A stretch of DNA of 36,307 nucleotides from Methylococcaceae bacterium. Lineage in GTDB: Bacteria > Pseudomonadota > Gammaproteobacteria > Methylococcales > Methylococcaceae. Below, one piece after another: positions 7,832 through 16,222 of this stretch (position 1 is the first letter of the stretch; every line of letters begins with the position of its first letter). The stretch is from assembly GCA_902812445.1 (NCBI GenBank), contig CADDZF010000013.1, positions 1 through 36,307 on the forward strand, in the 5' to 3' direction. The notes beneath the pieces were generated by a model. It ran no database searches. It saw only the letters and a program-made list of their open reading frames with translations, and was not told the DNA's origin. The position numbers were made by a program, and so were the translations under genes.

Positions 7832-9514
7832 ATGTCGGGCCAACTTTTCGGTGTAGCGCTATCAGGACTTCAGTCTACCCAGCGCGCAATCAATGCCACA
7901 AGCCACAACATCGCGAACGTCAATACCGAAGGTTACAGCCGTCAACGCGCCGAGTTGACGGAACGCAATCCGAAGTTTACCGGCGCGGGCTTCCTCGGCA
8001 ATGGAGTGCATGTAACAACGGTGCGCCGCCAGTATGACGATTTTCTATCCCAGCAGGTACGCTCCAGCTCCACGGCATTCGTCGAAGCGGATCGGTATCA
8101 CTCAATGGCGACACAGGTCGACAGTATCCTGGCCGATCCGGCTACCGGTGTGGCGGCAGCCTTGCGTACCTTCTTTAACGCCGCACATGGCGTGGCCGAT
8201 GATCCCACTTCCATTCCTGCAAGACAGACCCTGCTGGCCGAAGGCGAATCACTGGCGGACCGTTTTAATGCCATGAACGGCCATTTTGACGAGTTACGCA
8301 CAAACGCGGCCAAGGGGCTCGATGAGGCAGTCGATGAAGTCAACGCCTTGGCAAATTCCATTGCGGATATGAACCAAAAGATTGTTTTCGAACTGGGGCG
8401 CTCCGGCGGCCGCCAGCCGCCGAACGACCTCTTGGACCAACGCGATCAACTCCTGGTAAAGCTATCCGAGAAAATAAACGTTAATGCCATCAAACAGGAC
8501 GACGGCTCGCTGAGCGTGTCGGTCGGCAACGGACAGTCCCTGGTATCGGGTGCTCAGGCGAACAGGCTGAATACGCAGCCGTCTGCGATCGATCCTTCTC
8601 ACAAGGATGTTGCAGTGAGTGGAAGTATAGTGATCACAAACGATATTTCGGGCGGAGAGATGGGTGGCCTGTTGAAGTTTCAAGAAGAAGTTCTTGATCC
8701 CGCGCAAAAGCAATTCGGTCGGTTAGCCACAGGTCTAGCCTTGGAGTTCAACCGGCAGCACGAAGCCGGTTACGATCTTAGTGGGCACACAGGCATCGAT
8801 TTTTTCAATCCGCCTGTAATCGGAGTCCTGAAATCGGCCAGCAACCCGGGTATCGTTTCGGTCACTTATGACCCTGCAACGGCGCCGGCCGCATTGCAGC
8901 CTAGCGATTATCAGCTGGATTACGACGGCTCTATCTATACGCTGACCCGATTATCCGACAGAAGCCAGTGGGCTAATCCAACGGGCACTTTCAGCCAGGA
9001 CGGCTTTACCTTATCTGTGAACACGGCACCACCTGCTGGCGGCCGTTTTATCATTCAGTCGGTGCAGAATAGCGCATACCGTCTGAGCGTCACCGTTACT
9101 GATCCAGAGCGGGTTGCAGCGGCGGGCGATATCAAACGCGACGCCGCCAACAATCCGGTACTGGATAGCGGCGGCAATCCCATCCCCTTGATCGGAGACA
9201 ACCGCAACGCCTTAAAGCTAGCAGGTCTTGGGGAGAAGAAAGCTCTGCTAGGCGGCAGCGCGAATATGCATGACGTGTATGGGCAGATCGTCACCAACGT
9301 AGGAACGCTCACCCGCAGCGCCGAAATCAACCGCACCGCCCAGCAAGGCTTACTCGAGCGGGCGAAGACTTCCCGTGAAGAAGTGTCCGGCGTTAATCTG
9401 GATGAAGAAGCGGCTAATCTGCTTAATTATCAGCAGGCCTACCAAGCATCCGCGCAGGTCATAGCGGTCGCCAATAGTCTATTCGATACTTTGCTTGGTG
9501 CATTCAGGAGCTAA
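7832..9514 (+). CDS. flgK: Flagellar hook-associated protein 1 FlgK
   Basis: FlgK (HAP1) forms the first junction zone between hook and filament. The 560-residue product starts MSGQLFGVALSGLQSTQ and continues SHNIANVNTEGYSRQRAELT, the FlgK signature. The C terminus (SGVNLDEEAANLLNYQQAYQ and on to IAVANSLFDTLLGAF) is the diagnostic HAP1 end. The length is typical (about 540-650 aa). AAGG lies about 11 nt before the ATG. It has its own late promoter and is followed 2 nt later by flgL. Confidence 0.96.
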   Translation: MSGQLFGVALSGLQSTQRAINATSHNIANVNTEGYSRQRAELTERNPKFTGAGFLGNGVHVTTVRRQYDDFLSQQVRSSSTAFVEADRYHSMATQVDSILADPATGVAAALRTFFNAAHGVADDPTSIPARQTLLAEGESLADRFNAMNGHFDELRTNAAKGLDEAVDEVNALANSIADMNQKIVFELGRSGGRQPPNDLLDQRDQLLVKLSEKINVNAIKQDDGSLSVSVGNGQSLVSGAQANRLNTQPSAIDPSHKDVAVSGSIVITNDISGGEMGGLLKFQEEVLDPAQKQFGRLATGLALEFNRQHEAGYDLSGHTGIDFFNPPVIGVLKSASNPGIVSVTYDPATAPAALQPSDYQLDYDGSIYTLTRLSDRSQWANPTGTFSQDGFTLSVNTAPPAGGRFIIQSVQNSAYRLSVTVTDPERVAAAGDIKRDAANNPVLDSGGNPIPLIGDNRNALKLAGLGEKKALLGGSANMHDVYGQIVTNVGTLTRSAEINRTAQQGLLERAKTSREEVSGVNLDEEAANLLNYQQAYQASAQVIAVANSLFDTLLGAFRS

Positions 9515-9516
9515 TC

Positions 9517-10506
9517 GTGAGGATTTCTACTTCATTGTCCCAGCAGCTCAGCGTCAACGCCATGCTCAACCAGCAGGCGAAATTGGCGAAAACTCAGCTA
9601 CAGCTTTCCATGGGTTCGAAAATCTTGACACCGGCCGATGATCCGTCTGCTTCCGCCAGAGCGCTCGACCTGACTGAATCCATCGCAGTGATCGGGCAAT
9701 ATCAGGCCAATGTAGAAACGATGCGCCCGCGCTTGGCATTGCAGGATAGCGCTTTGGACACGGCTACCGGCATCGTGCAGCGTGCGCGGGAACTAGCCGT
9801 GCAGGGAGCAAACGATGCGTTAAATGCGTCCGATCATCTGGCCATTGAAAAAGAGGTGCGCGAGCTGCTTGACCAAATGGAAGGGATAACTAATACGCAG
9901 GCGGCTAATGGAGAGTATATTTTTTCCGGTCTGCAGTCGGATGTGCCGGCTTATAAGTGGGATCCCACCGTAACGGCTCCTGCCACCATCCCGCCCGGTT
10001 ATGTATTTCAAGCAGATGCGCAACAGCGTAACTTGCAGATAGGCTCGTCCCGCTGGTTAGCCGACGGCGATACGGGCGATAACGTATTCGGGCAGATCGC
10101 GGCCGTCGGCGCACCGGCAGCGAGTAATGGCGGCACGCAGAACGTGTTGATGACTTTATACAATTTCGCCGAAGCTCTAGCGGGACGGTCCTCTGCGGTA
10201 GAACCACCGACCACGCCAGATACGCCGCAAGCTACGATCAGTCACACCATCACCAATCTGGACAATGCACTACATAAGATGGACCAGGCTCGCGCCAGCA
10301 TTGGTGCAAGGCTGAACGCATTGGACGATCAAACGAGCAGCAACGAAAAACTGCTCGTCGATACGCGAGCAACGTTATCCGGAATCGAGGATTTGGACTA
10401 TGCCGAAGCCATTGGCCGGTTCAACCTGCAAAATACCGCCCTCCAGGCTGCGCAGCAAGCGTATGTCAAAGTACAAGGGCTATCTTTGTTTAACTACTTG
10501 CGCTGA
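9517..10506 (+). CDS. flgL: Flagellar hook-associated protein 3 FlgL
   Basis: FlgL (HAP3) forms the second junction zone and contacts the first flagellin subunits. The 329-residue product starts at GTG 9517 as MRISTSLSQQLSVNAMLNQQ and shows the flagellin-like N-terminal helix with the motif SMGSKILTPADDPSASARAL near residues 31-51. The C-terminal coiled-coil (QNTALQAAQQAYVKVQGLSL, ending FNYLR) is the FlgL form of the flagellin C domain. The flgK stop is two bases before the GTG, indicating translational coupling. Downstream, transcription converges with ffh. Confidence 0.94.
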   Translation: MRISTSLSQQLSVNAMLNQQAKLAKTQLQLSMGSKILTPADDPSASARALDLTESIAVIGQYQANVETMRPRLALQDSALDTATGIVQRARELAVQGANDALNASDHLAIEKEVRELLDQMEGITNTQAANGEYIFSGLQSDVPAYKWDPTVTAPATIPPGYVFQADAQQRNLQIGSSRWLADGDTGDNVFGQIAAVGAPAASNGGTQNVLMTLYNFAEALAGRSSAVEPPTTPDTPQATISHTITNLDNALHKMDQARASIGARLNALDDQTSSNEKLLVDTRATLSGIEDLDYAEAIGRFNLQNTALQAAQQAYVKVQGLSLFNYLR

Positions 10507-10564
10507 TAGTGGTTCCCGGTGTGGTAGAGAACGCGGCAAAGCCCGCAGCTACGCGCCCACTATT
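10505..10564. terminator. Possible bidirectional terminator between flgL and ffh
   Basis: The two convergent stop codons are separated by about 60 bp. ATAGTGG at 10506-10512 is the perfect reverse complement of CCACTAT at 10557-10563. A smaller GC-rich stem (GCGG...CCGC near 10532-10546) lies inside. There is no clear T-tract on either side, so intrinsic termination is only a possibility. Confidence 0.3.
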
Positions 10565-10568
10565 CCCA

Positions 10569-11927
10569 TCAAAATGGCAGTCCTCGACCCAGACTACCTT
10601 TCAGTCCACGCAACAGATTCGCCATGTTTCCCTTCTTGAATTTCTTCATCATCTTCTGCATTTGCGTGTACTGCTTGATGAGGCGGTTAACGTCCTGAAC
10701 CTGGGTACCCGAACCGGCCGCGATCCGACGCTTGCGCGAACCGTTGATAACGTCGGGAAACAAACGCTCCTGACGCGTCATTGAATTGACGATGGCGACT
10801 TGCTGCAGCATGTCGTTATCGTTCACTTTTTCCTTGACGTTTCGCGGAAGGTTCGCCGTCCCCGGTAGCTTATCCAGCATTGATGTGAGCCCGCCCATGT
10901 TTTTGAGCTGCAACAACTGATCGCGATAATCTTCCAGATCGAAGGTTTTCCCTTTCTGAATCTTTTTGACGAGTTTCTCGGCCTTCTGCCGGTCCACTTT
11001 GCGCTCGACTTCCTCAATCAGACCGAGCACATCGCCCATGCCGAGGATACGTGAAGCGATGCGGTCAGGATAAAACAGTTCCAGGGCTTGAGTTTTCTCG
11101 CCAGTGCCGAGGAATTTGATCGGCTTTCCGGTGATGTGGCGAATCGATAGGGCGGCGCCGCCGCGGGCGTCGCCGTCGGTTTTGGTCAGAATGACGCCGG
11201 TCAATGGTAGCGCATCGTGAAAGGCCTTGGCCGTATTAGCAGCGTCCTGACCCGTCATGCTGTCGACGATGAACAAGGTCTCGATAGGTCGAATCGCCGC
11301 GTGGATTTGTTTAATTTCATCCATCATGGCATCGTCAATGTGAAGACGGCCAGCAGTATCGACGATGAGCACGTCGAGATAGCGCCGCTTCGCTTGGTCT
11401 ACCGCGTTTATGGCTATTTCGACTGGATCTTGCGCGGAGTCGCTCGGAAAAAATTCGACCCCGACTTCTTCAGCCAACATTTTCAATTGTTCTATAGCGG
11501 CTGGGCGATAGACGTCGACACTGACCACGCCGACCGATTTCTTTTCGTTTTCCTTTAACCAGCGCGCCAGCTTGGCCACTGTGGTGGTTTTTCCGGCGCC
11601 CTGCAATCCCGCCATAAGAACAGCCGCGGGCGGCTGGGTAGCAAAATTAAGCGGTTCGTTGGTGCTACCCATTACCTTAACCAATTCGTCCTTGACGATC
11701 TTGATCAATGTCTGGCCGGGTGTAAGGCTCGCCTGAACCTCCTGGCCAAGTGCGCGCTGTTTGACCTGCTCGGTAAAGTCGCGCACGACAGCCAGCGCGA
11801 CATCAGCTTCCAGCAACGCCATACGGACTTCGCGCAGAGTATCACGGACGTTATCTTCGGTAATCCTGCCCTGACCGCGAATTTTTTTCAGTGATTCGGT
11901 TAAGCGTTCGGTAAGATTTTCAAACAT
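10569..11927 (-). CDS. ffh: Signal recognition particle GTPase Ffh
   Basis: Ffh binds 4.5S RNA and hydrophobic signal sequences of nascent inner-membrane proteins and delivers ribosomes to FtsY. The product is 452 residues from the ATG at 11927 (MFENLTERLTESLKKIRGQG). It has the N domain, then the GTPase G domain with GLQGAGKTT at residues 107-115, DTAGR near 190 and TKTDGDARGG near 248. A methionine-rich M domain follows (QYTQMQKMMKKFKKGNMANL near the C terminus). A TTG nine bases upstream is a less likely start; the family begins MF-(D/E)-NL. The start codon lies inside the first copy of a 23-bp tandem duplication. The gene interrupts the flagellar region. Confidence 0.96.
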   Translation of the reverse strand: MFENLTERLTESLKKIRGQGRITEDNVRDTLREVRMALLEADVALAVVRDFTEQVKQRALGQEVQASLTPGQTLIKIVKDELVKVMGSTNEPLNFATQPPAAVLMAGLQGAGKTTTVAKLARWLKENEKKSVGVVSVDVYRPAAIEQLKMLAEEVGVEFFPSDSAQDPVEIAINAVDQAKRRYLDVLIVDTAGRLHIDDAMMDEIKQIHAAIRPIETLFIVDSMTGQDAANTAKAFHDALPLTGVILTKTDGDARGGAALSIRHITGKPIKFLGTGEKTQALELFYPDRIASRILGMGDVLGLIEEVERKVDRQKAEKLVKKIQKGKTFDLEDYRDQLLQLKNMGGLTSMLDKLPGTANLPRNVKEKVNDNDMLQQVAIVNSMTRQERLFPDVINGSRKRRIAAGSGTQVQDVNRLIKQYTQMQKMMKKFKKGNMANLLRGLKGSLGRGLPF

Positions 11928-11969
11928 GACTGTCAAAACCTTTAAGACATGACTGTCAAAACCTTTAAG
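11924..11969. repeat. Tandem 23-bp duplication in the ffh / ypjD divergent region
   Basis: Positions 11924-11946 and 11947-11969 are identical 23-bp units placed head to tail (each begins ACATGACTGTC and ends CCTTTAAG). Copy 1 contains the ffh start codon on the minus strand (CAT at 11925-11927) and the AAAGG that could be its ribosome site. Copy 2 therefore supplies a second ATG and a second AAAGG upstream on the minus strand. This is consistent with a recent slippage duplication. Confidence 0.9.
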
Positions 11970-12056
11970 AATGGACCTGAGGCGCCAATGAGGGCGACTT
12001 GCTTCAACTTATGGCTACATTATGCCAGACTAAAGCCCAAGGAGGGCATTGACTCG

Positions 12057-12878
12057 ATGAATTCGCTCTACTTCGGTGCCGTCGCAATCGGCTCGTATAT
12101 GCTGGCCACAGGCATGATGATCAAGGGGTTCAATACGGACTATGCCGCTGAGGCGGATTCCGCTCATCAGCGGAGGCGCATCCTTGGTGTAGCGTGGTTG
12201 GCGGCTGGCCTGCATGCGTTTTCGATCTGGCCTATTTTTCACAGCGCTGCAGGGATAAATTTCAGCTTTCTGAGTGCCGCGGCGTTGACTGCTCTAGTCG
12301 TGGTTCTGCTGCTTTTGCTTACGGCTATCAGCAAACCGGTTGATAAACTCGGAATTGTTGTCTTCCCAGCGGCATCGCTGCTACTACTGCTCGACATTGC
12401 ATTGCCGGAAGACGTCTATGTGGTGAAGACCAACTCCTGGCGCATGGATGTGCATATCTTCGTGTCTATGCTGTCCTACAGCCTATTGAACATTGCTGCT
12501 ATTCAGGCCGTCCTGCTGGCATTGCAGGATTGGCAATTGCGCACGCGCCATGTCAACCGCTTCACGCGCGCGCTTCCACCGCTGCAGACGATGGAAACTT
12601 TGCTATTTCAATTAATTGGCGTCGGCTTCGGGTTGCTCAGCGTTTCCTTGCTGAGCGGCCTTATGTTTCTGGAGAATCTGTTTACGCAGCACTTGGCACA
12701 TAAGACTGTGCTGTCGATTCTCGCCTGGATCGTATTCGCTGTCTTGCTGTGGGGGCGCGCTTATCGTGGATGGCGTGGTCAGGTCGCGATCCGCTGGACG
12801 TTGGGCGGATTTTTCTCGCTGATGCTGGCGTATTTTGGCAGTAAGATGGTGTTGGAAATTATCCTAGATAGAGTGTGA
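12057..12878 (+). CDS. YpjD-like CcsA/CcmC-family inner membrane protein
   Basis: The product is about 273 residues with roughly eight hydrophobic membrane segments. Its context and overall form fit the cytochrome c assembly/CcsA-like family that includes E. coli YpjD, which is also encoded beside ffh. Recognisable segments are an initial helix (YFGAVAIGSYMLATGMMIKG), a conserved W-R-x-D-x-H stretch near residues 127-133 (NSWRMDVHIFVS) and a final helix FFSLMLAYFGSKMVLEIIL. Family members handle heme or act in ion homeostasis; the exact role here is unknown. The ATG at 12057 is preferred because AAGGAGGG precedes it. An upstream in-frame ATG at 11949 lies in the tandem duplication and would add 36 unconserved residues. 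Confidence 0.78.
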   Translation: MNSLYFGAVAIGSYMLATGMMIKGFNTDYAAEADSAHQRRRILGVAWLAAGLHAFSIWPIFHSAAGINFSFLSAAALTALVVVLLLLLTAISKPVDKLGIVVFPAASLLLLLDIALPEDVYVVKTNSWRMDVHIFVSMLSYSLLNIAAIQAVLLALQDWQLRTRHVNRFTRALPPLQTMETLLFQLIGVGFGLLSVSLLSGLMFLENLFTQHLAHKTVLSILAWIVFAVLLWGRAYRGWRGQVAIRWTLGGFFSLMLAYFGSKMVLEIILDRV

Positions 12879-12899
12879 GCCGGCTCTGCCCTGTTTCTC

Positions 12900-13229
12900 T
12901 CAGACAAACCGAAAATCGCTGTAGCTCTGCTTCACCTTGCTCGCATTTCTAAGTCTAATGAGTTCCTCGGCGGCAGCGTTTCGTGCGGCGGCTGCCAGCT
13001 CGACCAACTGGAGCTGCACGCGCTGCACTTCTTCGCAGCGGGCGGCAATGGCGAGGGCATTTCCTTCGGGAATCGCCGTGTTGAACATGCTTCTAATCAT
13101 GCGCTCGCACTGAGTTTCCAGATTGCTCACCTTTTCCCAATTCGCTTCATTCGCCTCGATCAACATCATTCGACTGTACTGCTGAATTTCTTCAATCAGG
13201 ATCTCGCAATCGAGTGTAGCGGTTGTCAT
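12900..13229 (-). CDS. fliT: FliT-like flagellar chaperone
   Basis: The product is 109 residues, mostly predicted alpha helix and rich in Ala, Glu and Leu. Its position as the last gene after fliD and fliS identifies it as FliT, the cytoplasmic chaperone of the cap protein FliD and, in enteric bacteria, a modulator of FlhDC. Sequence identity in this family is always low, so the call leans on synteny. The ATG at 13229 is chosen because GAAAGGCCGGC precedes it; an in-frame ATG at 13244, three bases after the fliS stop, is an alternative and would add five residues. Confidence 0.7.
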   Translation of the reverse strand: MTTATLDCEILIEEIQQYSRMMLIEANEANWEKVSNLETQCERMIRSMFNTAIPEGNALAIAARCEEVQRVQLQLVELAAAARNAAAEELIRLRNASKVKQSYSDFRFV

Positions 13230-13247
13230 GCCGGCCTTTCGCATAAA

Positions 13248-13670
13248 TCAACCGGTGAGAGCGGCCGGGCAACCATCGCGCATGTCGATGGGAATGGCAT
13301 CCCATGCAGCTTTGACTTCTTTCAAAAGTCTCGCCACTTCATCCAGCATTTCTGGTCTATTTTCCATATTGGCCTGCGTCAATCGCCGCTGCATATAGTC
13401 GTACAATCTGTCCAGATTACGGGCTAGCTGACCGCCCCGCTCAGCATACAAACTTTCGCGTAACCCCCCGATAATCGAAATCGCCTGTCCGATTCGCTCG
13501 CCTTTCCCCGCGAGAGCTCGATGCAACATTGCACCTTTAGCAACGGCTATTCGTTCCAAGATGCCATCGTAGAGCATAGAGATGAGTTGGTGTGGGCTGG
13601 CATCCATAGCGGCAGAATTGACCTGCTTATAGCAGTTGATCGCCGTGCCTTTATGCGAGTAGTAGCTCAT
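13248..13670 (-). CDS. fliS: Flagellin export chaperone FliS
   Basis: FliS binds the C terminus of newly made flagellin in the cytoplasm and keeps it from polymerising before export. The 140-residue helical product has the classic features: a YKQVNSAAMDASPHQLISML N-terminal stretch with the P-H-(Q/K)-L-(I/V) core near residues 26-33, LYDGILERIAVAKGAM, and the helix LARNLDRLYDYMQRRL near residues 82-97. Length is normal. It lies between fliD and fliT in the late filament operon. Confidence 0.93.
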   Translation of the reverse strand: MSYYSHKGTAINCYKQVNSAAMDASPHQLISMLYDGILERIAVAKGAMLHRALAGKGERIGQAISIIGGLRESLYAERGGQLARNLDRLYDYMQRRLTQANMENRPEMLDEVARLLKEVKAAWDAIPIDMRDGCPAALTG

Positions 13671-13694
13671 GATGTACCTTCTCTGATCGTAGCG

Positions 13695-15725
13695 TTATTT
13701 TTGGTTGGATTGCGCGTAGGGCAAAGCTCCAAGTTGCTGTGCCAAATAAGTACTAGTGCTCTGAAGTTGACCGACGAGTCGATCCATTGCGTTGAAACGG
13801 TCAAGCAAGCGCTGCTGGAGTTTTTCCAGACGATCGTCCAGAGCGGTTCTTTCCTGGCCGATTTTGTCGACGCTTTTCTGCAGCCCTTCGGTCCGCGCAT
13901 CGATTGATCCCTCATCCAAAATCCCTTTCAGTACGTTGTCCAGCCGGTCGATAAGGCCGCGGGTAAAACGCACAGTGCCGCGTGAGCCAGTCAAATCATC
14001 GGTCGTTTGGACTTTAAGCCCAGATGCCGCGCCGCTGATTGCGGTCAAATTCCGCCCTTTGCCTTCGCCGGTTTGGCCGTCAATAGTGCCTGCTACATTC
14101 CAACCTACGCTACCGGCCCCTATGCCGAAACCCGCGATGGTGGAGCCGCTACCGATAGCGCCGATTTGAGTGATCTCGACCAGCGACGTATCGCCGTAGC
14201 TTTGTGATCGGATCGTAAACTGGTTTGCGCTACTGTCATATTGAACCGATACGCCGGCCCCAGCGTCTTTCAAGCTAGAGTCGCCGTTAATCCGTGATTG
14301 CAACTCGGCTGCCAACTGCGACGCCGTGTATGCGTTATTTTCTGTCAAAGTGATCTGGCCAGACAAAATGCCGTCGACTTTTATCCTTAGCATATTGTTC
14401 GAGCCATCCACACCTAATGATGGCGACATCGCGCCAGCCAATTCACCATGTGTTGCCGCTGCCGTGATACTCACGTTGTAGGAACCGGCTTGAGTCGCGC
14501 CGGTGTTCTCAATAAATGCAACACCATCATGGGATGGGCTTCCCATGTCCGCGAAGATTGCAATGACATCGTCTCTGTTCTTCTCCAGGGCGGCCTCAAA
14601 CTGGGTGCTGTCAAGTGCGAGCTTGCCGTCTGATTGAGTTTCGATGCCAATCTCGGCGAGCGTGCTAATCGTGCCACCAAGACCTTCTACCTTTTCCCTC
14701 ATGAGAGAGCGCAGCTGAGCCATCGCGCCGCGAACGCTGGCTTCACCCATGAGCGTTCCGCCTTTTTTGGCTTGCGCGTCGTAGCTGGATAGCTTTTTGA
14801 CGGTGTTGATTACTTCGTTAAATTTCTCGACAAATGCTTCTGCGGCCTTAGTAATCTCTCCATTACTTTGCTCGACGCTTAGGCTGACGAGTTTCCCCGG
14901 CTGCGCTTGGGCCAGTATTAAGGTGACGCCTTTCAAGGCACTGGATACCGTATTTGAGGAGTTCGTGATATCGAGCCCATTGATGTTCACGATAGCGTCC
15001 TGAGCGTTCTGCGTCTGGATCATCTGCGTGGCGGAGGCGTTGAACGCGAGCGCCGATAGCCCCGAATCGTCGATATCCGCGCCATCTCCGTCCGCTACAC
15101 TAACCTGCAGGCTATTCCTGGCGCCAGAGTCTTCCGCATTGAGTACCAGCCGGTAGCCCGTGCCATCGTTGATGATCGAGGCCGTGACGCCTGCTTTGGC
15201 GTTATTGATGGCGTCGCGGATACCACCCAAGCTGTTGTTGGAAGAATCGATCGTCAGGCTTAACGTGCCTTTTTCGGCATTCTGGGAAAAAGCGGTATAG
15301 GCGTCGGTGCTACCGTCATAACTCGTTGCACCGAACTTGATAGTCAAGGTGCCAGTACCCACCAAATCGCTCGCGCTGCTGAAGGTCTTGGTCGCCAGCG
15401 CGTGCGGCTGAGCCAGTTGTTTGACATCCAACTGGTAATTGGCCAGATCGGCATTGCCGCTAGCGGAGGCGGACACAATCAAGGGATCGCTCGTGCTCGC
15501 TTCCAGTTTTTCAAACGTGCTGCTGACGCGCAAATCGTCCAAACTGTTCCTGAAATCGCTCAGTGCCCCTTTAACCGTACCCAGTCCTGAAATCTTGGCC
15601 TGCAATTTAGCCTCCTGCCCGTCGAGCCGGGAAGCCTTCGGCGTCCTCTCCGCAGCCACCAGCTTGCTGACCATCGAGTTTATATCCAGGCCCGATCCCA
15701 AGCCTGTTGAGGTAATGACCGCCAT
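13695..15725 (-). CDS. fliD: Flagellar filament cap protein FliD
   Basis: FliD (HAP2) forms the distal cap under which flagellin folds into the filament. The 676-residue product begins MAVITSTGLGSGLDINSMVS, the conserved FliD start (SxGLGSGLDI), with a coiled-coil N-terminal region at about residues 1-100 and the FliD C-terminal domain at about 230-665. It is longer than enteric FliD (about 470 aa). The extra length lies in about residues 390-560, a Gly/Ser/Thr-rich stretch (VAFIENTGATQAGSYNVSIT and so on), which suggests an enlarged surface-exposed domain. The C-terminal coiled coil (LDDRLEKLQQRLLDRFNAMD) is intact. Confidence 0.94.
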   Translation of the reverse strand: MAVITSTGLGSGLDINSMVSKLVAAERTPKASRLDGQEAKLQAKISGLGTVKGALSDFRNSLDDLRVSSTFEKLEASTSDPLIVSASASGNADLANYQLDVKQLAQPHALATKTFSSASDLVGTGTLTIKFGATSYDGSTDAYTAFSQNAEKGTLSLTIDSSNNSLGGIRDAINNAKAGVTASIINDGTGYRLVLNAEDSGARNSLQVSVADGDGADIDDSGLSALAFNASATQMIQTQNAQDAIVNINGLDITNSSNTVSSALKGVTLILAQAQPGKLVSLSVEQSNGEITKAAEAFVEKFNEVINTVKKLSSYDAQAKKGGTLMGEASVRGAMAQLRSLMREKVEGLGGTISTLAEIGIETQSDGKLALDSTQFEAALEKNRDDVIAIFADMGSPSHDGVAFIENTGATQAGSYNVSITAAATHGELAGAMSPSLGVDGSNNMLRIKVDGILSGQITLTENNAYTASQLAAELQSRINGDSSLKDAGAGVSVQYDSSANQFTIRSQSYGDTSLVEITQIGAIGSGSTIAGFGIGAGSVGWNVAGTIDGQTGEGKGRNLTAISGAASGLKVQTTDDLTGSRGTVRFTRGLIDRLDNVLKGILDEGSIDARTEGLQKSVDKIGQERTALDDRLEKLQQRLLDRFNAMDRLVGQLQSTSTYLAQQLGALPYAQSNQK

Positions 15726-15747
15726 GACCTATCCTTTTGTTAAGAAT

Positions 15748-16140
15748 TCAGACTCGTTCTCGCAATAATAAGCCGGAAAGCTCTTCTAGATCCGCGGCCA
15801 GCCTCAATACTGATTCCGCCGGGATCTGGCGGATTACCTCTTGCGTGCTCTGATCGACAACCTGGATCACCGTACGTCCAGTGTCTTCATTCACGCTGAA
15901 ATGCAATTCACGGTGAACCTGCTGCAAAAAATCATTGATATTGCTGACCGCCTGCGCTAAACGGCGTTTCGGTGGGCCGTTTTGAACCACCGTGTAGTCC
16001 TCTTTCAGGACGTTGGCACCGGTTATCTCAAGGGGCTGAAAATCAGTTGTCGCGGACGCAGTTTGTCGGGCCAGATCGGTCTCCTGCGCGTTAGCAAAAC
16101 GGGGGGCATTGAAGTGCGCCAATGCTGACATTGCTTCCAC
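15748..16140 (-). CDS. flaG: FlaG family flagellar protein
   Basis: The product is 130 residues. The C-terminal FlaG domain, at about residues 55-130, is recognisable: an amphipathic helix (AVSNINDFLQQVHRELHFSV) followed by the signature TGRTVIQVVDQSTQEVIRQI-P. FlaG proteins influence filament length in Pseudomonas and Vibrio; the mechanism is not settled. I choose GTG 16140 because AAGGAGA lies seven bases upstream; an ATG at 16131 is possible. It lies between fliC and fliD. Confidence 0.85.
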   Translation of the reverse strand: MEAMSALAHFNAPRFANAQETDLARQTASATTDFQPLEITGANVLKEDYTVVQNGPPKRRLAQAVSNINDFLQQVHRELHFSVNEDTGRTVIQVVDQSTQEVIRQIPAESVLRLAADLEELSGLLLRERV

Positions 16141-16162
16141 TATTGTCTCTCCTTACGTGAGT

Positions 16163-16206
16163 CCAGCGAAGCTGGGAGGGCGGATTACAGACTTGTTCAT
16201 CCGCCC
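16163..16206 (-). terminator. Tandem hairpins between fliC and flaG
   Basis: GGGCGGAT (16178-16185) and ATCCGCCC (16199-16206) form a perfect 8-bp stem with a 13-nt loop. Immediately downstream in the direction of transcription, CCAGC/GCTGG (16163-16175) forms a second 5-bp stem with a 3-nt loop. No T-tract follows, so partial termination or protection of the fliC mRNA 3' end from exonucleases is more likely than full termination. Either would help give high fliC and lower flaG-fliD expression. Confidence 0.5.
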
Positions 16207-16222
16207 GGCCACTTGCGGCTTG

